From Isoetes taiwanensis (lineage: Eukaryota > Streptophyta > Lycopodiopsida > Isoetales > Isoetaceae): 64,000 nucleotides of DNA. Both the position numbers and the translations under genes were made by a program. The notes beneath the pieces were generated by a model. That model did no database searches. It was given only the letters and a program-made list of their open reading frames with translations, and was not told the DNA's origin. Where the stretch lies: positions 382,938 through 446,937 of the forward strand of contig JAJEKV010000020.1 in assembly GCA_021234155.1 (NCBI GenBank), written 5' to 3'. Positions 57,314-64,000 of the stretch are shown one piece after another; position 1 is the stretch's first letter; each line of letters begins with the position of its first letter.

Positions 57314-57802
57314 TGGATGATTCATCAACATGGCATAAAAGGCGTTCATCAATCCAAAAACACACAAAAATATTCAATTAATGAAGGGGCCCATGCAAAT
57401 TGATGTAACAACAAAAACCCAAAAACAGGAGGTCTATACGAGCTGAAAATCCAACTAGGAGGGCTACAAGCAGCCGAAGTGCCTTCCGTGCTTGATATAA
57501 AATAACTAGCTATGGCATATGGGGATGAGAAGAATCGGGTTACCACAAAGCATGGAAGGAGGCGTAAAAATCGAAAAAATCACAAGCATGGATCATCTAG
57601 ATGGGCGGGAAAAAAAATGGTGAAGTTTCTTTTCCGGCTATGAATGTTAATTGTCGTGGATCAAATTCTATGGGACATCCAACTCATTGCTTTTGCTTTG
57701 CCACTCTCGGCTAATAAGTTATAAAAATAGAAAGAATTTTAAAACAACTAGCAAGAAATTGATTAGAAATTAGAATTCCAATGATTAAAGATAGTTAGTT
57801 AA
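57314..57802. other. Intergenic, nothing recognised
   Basis: No recognisable gene; it separates two LINEs. Confidence 0.5.
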
Positions 57803-60800
57803 TTTTTTTTTTTTTTTTGAGGACAAAAGTTTATTAATTGGACGAAAAGTACAAAATTTACATGTCTCATCTAACCGTAAGCACAAGACTAACGATAAGA
57901 ATCAATTTGAAGGTACCGAATCCGGATATGTTCCATCATTTCCGACTCAAGGGAGGAACACTCATAAGTCGATAGTATCTTTTCGTACCACCGTAATAAC
58001 ACCACGCGCGCATGAATAAATGTCCCGAAGATGTGGTGTCCGCGACGCTCCCATATCGACCATAGGAGCCAACCAAAATCAAGATGAAATGCCCTCTGCT
58101 TAGTCAGGGCCATGCATTGGGATAAGATGCCAAGGGGATGCATCGGCAGTTCAATGCACTGTTAAACAAACTTTTTAGTCAGGACCACGCTGGTAGAAGA
58201 GACAATGCTCAAGAGTCTCAACCTCTGAAAGGCAGAGCGGGCATATTGCAGATATGCGAGGATCATAACGATGTCAGAAGGCATTAACACGCAAGCACCT
58301 GTGGATAACCTGCCACCACAGTACAAAGACTTTAGGGTGGAGCAACTTATCCCAAAGCCATCACCATGTACGACGCAAAGTGGGTTGTGGAACCTGTAGG
58401 TCCCACCCATCTGGCAACTGAGGGGGCTATGGTGCTAAAAGAAGGCGATATACCGATTTGAAAAAGTGCTTGCCTTTTGTGAATATTTTCATGAGAGTCC
58501 CAAGGCACCCTTTCGGTAACACGAATCTGCATTATAAGAGGCAAATTTTCTGCAACCTTCTCCCATACAGGCACATCCCAATGAGAGAGCATGAACTTTG
58601 CCTGAAATTCAAGCCAAGAGAGTAGGCAACCGGCTTCATACTATGCTTGATTAGAGACAACACCTGCAAAAACCCATCGTCTCTGTATAAGGGGACAAAG
58701 TAATGCTGCCAATGGAGGTGCTGAGGGGTTTGGAGGAAGTGGTGCCCACCACAATAGAGTCTCCGGTGTGGATGGAAGGGCATGGCCAAAAAAGGTGTTT
58801 GACTGCATCTCACGCTGTCAACAATCCACGCAGAAATGGGGAAGCACTTGTAAAAGGTAGCAGAGCCTGAAATATTGCCCAAGGTTTTGACTGGTTTCCT
58901 TCTTGCCCAAGGGGGATATAATGGCCAAAAGCTTGTCTAAGAAGGCATAAATTAGGAGAGTCATCTTCATCATTCAGGAGTCTCCAAATGAACTTTGAAA
59001 TGAGGACTTTGCTCTGCAGTAAGAAGTCTATCATACCCAGACCACCTGCCCATTTTGGAAGGATGAACTTCGACCAAGCCACCTTAATCACAACACTTCC
59101 TCAGTAACCGTCTATATAAAGTTCTGAAGTATTGCAATGGGCTCATGTACTTTGATCAGTGGGGCTAGCAGTAAGAATGTTATATAGACATGGGTACTAC
59201 TAAGGACTGACTTGGCCACTATATGCGACCCGCAAGAGACAACTTTACCGTGGACCACTAAACAAGTATTTCACTAAACCCTTAATGATCTCCTCCCATG
59301 CAGCTCCAGTAGTATTATGGATGCTAATTGGAATCTCCAACAACTTGATGTCCTGTCCAGCAAGTAATTTTCATGGATAATCATGAACACACGCCGGAGT
59401 CGAAGTATCCAATGTCCATAAAGCTGTACACTTCTTTCAACCCACAAAGACACCGGAAGCTAGTGAGAAAGTGTATAAGAGCAATTTGGCAGGTTCTAGA
59501 TTCTCAACACTAGCGACCAGGAAGAGGAACGTGTCGTCTGCATATTGATTGCAAAGCTCTTGTGTGCCATCCTCTATTACGAGACCATCAAGAAGTTCCT
59601 CTGTGGTTGCAACGGTGAATAATTGTGATCTCTGCGACAATTGTGAAAAGCAATGGTGCTAACAGGCATCTTTGGCGAATACTACGACCAAGTGAGAAGG
59701 TATCTGACGGATCATCATGGAATATAACAGTCACGCGAGCAGAGACACACAACTTTATAATGTTTGATGTGAATTGTTCCCCAAATCCCAGTCTTAGCAT
59801 ACATCGATGCATAAATTCCCAGCTAACACTATCATAAGCCTTCGCAAAATCAAGCTTAAGATACACAACTGAAAGGTTTTGCTTACATGCCCAATAGATT
59901 CCCTCGTAATCAGCAGCAAAATTGTTCAGAATGCATCGTTTTGGAAGAAAATCTGATTGGGTTGTTGAGATGGACTCTGCCAAGATGTCCTTCACTTGCT
60001 CCGCAAAAGCCTTGGCAAAGATCTTATATACAGATGACAATAAGGTGATGGATTGCCAGTCTGAAATAGTTTGAGGATCGTTGACCTTGGGGATGAGTAA
60101 GATGTCACTTGTGTTTAGAATTCTATCCAAAGAAGTGCACCACCTAAAGTCACAGAAAGCATCATACACATCTGGCTCCAGCCATTCCCAGTACTCCTGG
60201 AAGAACTCAATTGGCAAACCATCCAAACCTGGGCATTTGCCTCTTTTCAGTTCCAAGACTGTCGAACCTAAATCATTAGCTGCCATAGCCGCCTCTATTG
60301 ACACGTGCTTCTCGTCAGAGATGATGGGAGAAATCACGCTACCGCCGTCGAGATGATGGGGGAAATCCTCGACAAAATAGCATCTTGCATTTCTGATTGG
60401 AAGGGAAGATGTTTCTCAGCGAAAAAAGTCTAAAAGTGGTTATGCAGATGTTGCTTGAGTTTTTGTTGGCTCAGTTAGCATCGAGCCATCTTGCAAAAGC
60501 AGTGAGGACATAGTTGACGTCATGCGACGCCTCTTAGTTGCACGCGGAAAAAAGCATGTACAACGGTCTCCATCACAAAACCACAATAGACCCGCCTTCA
60601 CCTTTGGTCATTGGATTTGCTCCTCCTCCAATGCTTGATCTCAGAATATCTCGATCATGAACATCCGAAAGAAGTCCCCACCGAGAATGGAGCAGTCCTA
60701 ATACAAGATGTCCAATAAAGTGCAACTCATTGCTGCAGACTCTCAAATTAACCGTTTGGCAAAAGCCTTTGATCACCGCAATTGAATCCACTATGCCGCC

Positions 60801-61600
60801 CATGCCTCAAAGATCGGGTAGAAGGCATTTGTCCAAGTGTTCTTGCATCCTTTTCTGAAATCAGCATCCTTCAAGAACTTTACATTCAAGCGAAAACATG
60901 TCCATCCAGGCCGTTATATCTGCAAGGGCTCATCTGAAAGGATGGTGGTCTGAAATTGAGTTGTCTCTAAGATAGAACCGGAAGAGACCTGGAAGTGCCA
61001 CAGTTGCATCTGCATTCCAGTAAAAGCTCTATCCAACCGAGAACTTGCACGACCCCCACCAACCTGACCATTACACCAAGTAACGGCACCTTCACCATCG
61101 ATCTCTAAGAGAGTTGCAGTCATGGAGTAGACGGAGCCACTGCTGGTGTTCAAAATCAGACACCACTGTAGAAGTAGCCCCCAACCGATCGGACTCCATT
61201 TCCACCATATTAAGATCCCAACAAGAAGTCATGAAATATCATAGCCCAAACTGAGCACGTTTCCTCGTAAGGAGGCCCACAGTGAAGCTCTTTGGTGGGG
61301 CCTGTTATGGGCGTAAACATTAATTAGACCATACTTAACCCCCTGTTCCTGCTGCACAATTAGGGCCCAATGACCAAAACGATCAGTCTGAGTGAAGATG
61401 ACTGATACGGAAGGAATCCGTGCTATCACCACCCCGCACTCAGCGTAATCACCATTGTGATAAGGACATTAAACCTTCGACCAATCATATCTGCAAGATT
61501 AAGTACGAATTACTGTGGCAAAAAAATTCGAGATGAAAATGACTTTATGTTCCTAGTGATCCAATGCTACGCTTCCTCGTAGCCTCCATATCATGGCGCA
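57803..61600 (-). mobile_element. L1-type LINE with endonuclease, reverse transcriptase and zf-RVT
   Basis: Long minus-strand LINE with its poly(A) tail as the T run 57803-57818. In coding order: apurinic-type endonuclease (about 61570-60900; the frame from 61432 reads VIARIPSVSVIFTQTDRFGH and YGLINVYAHN); a linker; reverse transcriptase (about 60340-59440) with GKCPGLDGLPIEFFQ, LDFAKAYDSVSWEF carrying the first catalytic Asp, GRSIRQRCLLAPLLF where the family has RQGCPLAP, and QYADDTFLF with the YADD box; zf-RVT (about 58600-58150); and a C-terminal extension (58143-57889). Several frameshifts and stops break ORF2. ORF1 was not recognised, so the copy may be truncated near 61.6 kb. It is the same family as 15012-16560 but longer. 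Confidence 0.87.
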
Positions 61601-62429
61601 TTCTTCAAAGGTGCAAGGACCACAGAAGATGCAAGACTCACTGAACTTGACCTCCTTTCGACAGCTATGACTGAACCACCGCATGGCCACACCATCACGT
61701 CCACATGGTCAGTGGTCACTTCGTCTACAAAACTTTCCAAAATAATAAATTTTCAACATCACTCATAAAAAAAAACCCAAACTATGCAGCCACTAACCCA
61801 ATATTTCGACGTCCGCAAAATACGCTTTTTGCATATTCATACTTACTAAAACCATATCAAATCTTATGTAAGCCCTACCCATTTTTCCAATTGCAGAAGA
61901 TAACGGGTGCTTATGGATTGCTTGATTTGGCAATCTAGGGTTTTTATATATAAGGGAAAATCTCCCAAGGTCTTTCTGGGAAATAATCCTCGAAGCGATG
62001 TCACCAGCGGTGGCAACACACGAGTGGCAGAGCCTCAAGTGTGCCACCACTGTTGGGGGCGTTGCCGAGTGGATTATTTTTCAGAAAATCCAGAGGGAGG
62101 GATTTTCCTGTGCGTAATACATGCCAACTGGGATTACGTGTGTGGCATGTCCTCTACATCACTGCCACATCACTGAAGTTTATAAAGGTTTTTTTTTTTT
62201 CATTTTGGCGGAGCTCCTGGATATGGCGCATGCAGTGGTCTTGCCGGAGCTCTGGTGATGGCACTTGGCCTCATAATATTGGCATTTGGTCTAATGTCTA
62301 TAGTAAGGTCTATTTATATCTTGCTAAGTAATTTCTGCATGGCAGTGGCGATTATCTTGGTGTTTTCTGCAGAGTTTTGATCAGTTGACTGTGGCAATTG
62401 TTTATTAGCATCTTAGGGACTTCTAGTGC
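61601..62429. other. Intergenic, nothing recognised
   Basis: Short frames only. GTTGCCGAGTGG near 62063 is A-box-like but has no B box. Confidence 0.5.
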
Positions 62430-62600
62430 GAGGATTTGCTGGCTGATCTTTACAGTGACGATTGTTTTATCGATCTTTACCGATTTGAGGTGTTCGGGTG
62501 ATCTTAGCCGATCTTTCCCGAAGTTTTAGTGATCTTTGACTTATCTTTACCGATCTTTATTAAGGATTTCTTCGGGTAGATCTTTATTGCAAGGATTTAT
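62430..62600. repeat. Irregular GATCTTTACC motif cluster
   Basis: About eight copies of GATCTTTA(C/T)C or GATCTTnnC lie in 170 bp, often as CCGATCTTT, at uneven spacing. Confidence 0.7.
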
Positions 62601-63120
62601 TGCGATATTCAAAGTATGTTTCAGATTTTGATCATCGTCCTTCAAGAGAAGATGAATCTTTGTTTGATAGTGTTGTTGAGTAGAATGTCGAAATTCCGTG
62701 TCCTCCACAACCATCATTTACATTTTGTTCTCTAGACTTTACAAGTGATGATCCTGTTTCTTTTGAAGAAACCGAGGAAATATTAGTGCGCTTATTATCG
62801 ATGACAATACTAATGTGTTGTGAAGAGTATGCCACTAAGAATGATTGGTCAGCCTCGTTGAAGACGTGCTTTCGAGGCATTAAATAGTAGAATAGATCGT
62901 TCTAAATTGGTTAATGCATGGGCTAGGTGCATATTTGATCATTGGAGAAAGAACTTCAAATAGCAGGTCAATATTCCTATAGAAGTCAGCCTACAAGAGT
63001 TTCAACGAGTAGTTAATTCAATTATTGTTTATTTGGATTGCGTGTATGGCACGAGTTACTCTTGTTGGTATTAATTCAAGTGGCTTCAGATCATGGCTTC
63101 AGCTCTCAATCCGTAAAACA
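62601..63120 (+). other. Possible gene relic, not recognised
   Basis: Plus-strand frames look protein-like: DFDHRPSREDESLFDSVVE near 62620, then RRRAFEALNSRIDRSKLVNA and WARCIFDHWRKNF near 62855-62960, then VSLQEFQRVVNSIIVYLDC. Stops and a frame change interrupt them. The W...F..W pattern faintly recalls recombinase-derived DUF3504 proteins, but not enough to assign. Confidence 0.3.
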
Positions 63121-64000
63121 AAGATCTCTAATAAGTCTGGTAAATGTCATTGATTACACGTCTTGCTTCTTCCGATGTTCCTGCTGTTGTTGGGATGTGA
63201 ATTACGGGACATAAGAGTGTAGACAGATTCTTGAAGTAAGCTCGCCGCTTCTCCCTCCTCATCCCTCCCTCCCTCCCTCCCTCCCTCCCTGGCTAGCTTC
63301 CTGCTAGATGTACTACAAATGAGAGAATCACTTTTAAAAATAAACAAAGATATTATTGGAGAGGAAGAGGAAAGAGAGCTCGATGACGAGTCACTCGATG
63401 TCGAGTGCTTGTCACATGAAGTTGTTTTTGATTATGAAACTGTACTCTCTTGACGTCTAATAGACCTGATGGTCTCAAAAGACGTAAAACAGAGTTGCAA
63501 ATGAAACGAGAGGGGATCGTTGAAACAGGAGCAAAAGGAATATTCCTCAAAGATTCCCTTTTTTTTCAAAAAAAGGGCTAAAATGAGGTTTAAAAAAAAA
63601 AAAGACATGAAATCAGATCTTGACCCCCCAAAATCACTAATTTTGTTGTGCAATGAGAGAATTAGCTATTTCAAAGTGACACTTTTCTAGCAATAAGAAT
63701 TTGGATGAAGTATGTTTTTAGAGAGAACCTCTAATTTGAGGGAACATATATTTTAACCAAAACTTTAAGTGAAGTTTACAATTGAAATTGTAGTATTTTC
63801 AAAAATTGAAGACAAAATCTTCACATTCACTTACAAAATTTACAGTCTTTTTACAAGACTTAGTTGTGTACAAAAGTGTGAGGAGTGATAACAGAGGGAT
63901 CCAGCACATCTTCATCCTCATTTATGCCATCTTCTAAGCACCTTCGCTTCTTTCATTGCCGCTTGAGGAAGTGCTTGAGTTATCTTCCTCACACTCGCCA
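63121..64000. repeat. Right edge: CCCT microsatellite and AT-rich DNA
   Basis: A (CCCT)6-7 run lies at about 63264-63290. The rest is AT-rich with A and T runs (63557-63603). No coding feature was recognised up to the window edge. Confidence 0.6.

Noticed and set aside
62055-62075. tRNA-like A box GTTGCCGAGTGG
   Set aside because: No B box or acceptor stem follows within 100 bp.
1-64000. A new defence, biosynthetic or gene-cluster system
   Set aside because: Host genes here are few, unrelated and separated by mobile-element remains; no shared strand, spacing or function links them.

Overview
The window looks like nuclear DNA of a land plant with a large, repeat-rich genome. The plant assignment rests on host genes and gene fragments of plant type: a mitochondrial-type DEGP10 serine protease, a SMAX1-LIKE fragment, a DTX-type MATE transporter relic and a plant transmembrane protein with an SSRI-type tail. 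Introns, chromovirus-type LTR elements, a PIF/Harbinger relic and tRNA-derived SINEs agree with this. The order or family cannot be fixed from sequence alone; a fern, gymnosperm or repeat-rich angiosperm would all fit.

Layout. 1-3354: the 5' half of DEGP10 on the minus strand, with three exons and an intron running off the left edge. 3.4-5.2 kb: GGAAACCCTTCCGG-type repeats around a 1.3 kb spacer. 5.3-6.7 kb: PIF/Harbinger transposase relic. 7.9-11.2 kb: unrecognised sequence with a palindromic repeat array and several local tandem duplications. 13.1-14.0 kb: MATE pseudogene. 14.4-20.8 kb: a Ty3/gypsy fossil on the minus strand, interrupted by a 5'-truncated L1-type LINE and by a short SINE-like element with a pentanucleotide tail. 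20.9-25.9 kb: gene-poor, with short tandem duplications and a perfect hairpin. 26.15-26.69 kb: SMAX1-LIKE fragment. 27.3-28.0 kb: a three-copy 220 bp tandem repeat. 29.8-30.3 kb: two small retroposon pieces. 33.05-36.44 kb: a G-box-bearing hairpin, then a two-exon transmembrane-protein gene whose frame is open except for two in-frame stops. 37.4-38.5 kb: LINE endonuclease and linker pieces. 38.5-49.9 kb: an 11.4 kb chromovirus-like LTR element with two 1.65 kb LTRs and a CCATC target duplication, nested in the second LINE piece. 54.6-55.5 kb: a lysine-rich DUF1764 gene, apparently frameshifted. 56.6-57.3 kb: a second kind of LINE with an (ATTCT)n tail. 57.8-61.6 kb: a long L1-type LINE. 61.6-64.0 kb: unrecognised sequence.

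Only DEGP10, the transmembrane protein and possibly the DUF1764 gene look like host genes that work or did so recently; they are unrelated and form no pathway. The rest is mobile-element sediment, nested at several levels, plus an unusual number of independent short tandem duplications. I found no convincing new functional system. The most rewarding signals are the transmembrane gene with two glutamine-to-stop type codons in an otherwise clean frame, a retroposon group sharing a 3' end but carrying different pentanucleotide tails, a palindromic CTCGACTCGCGAGTCGAG array, and two exact or near-exact short dispersed sequences of 46-49 bp.
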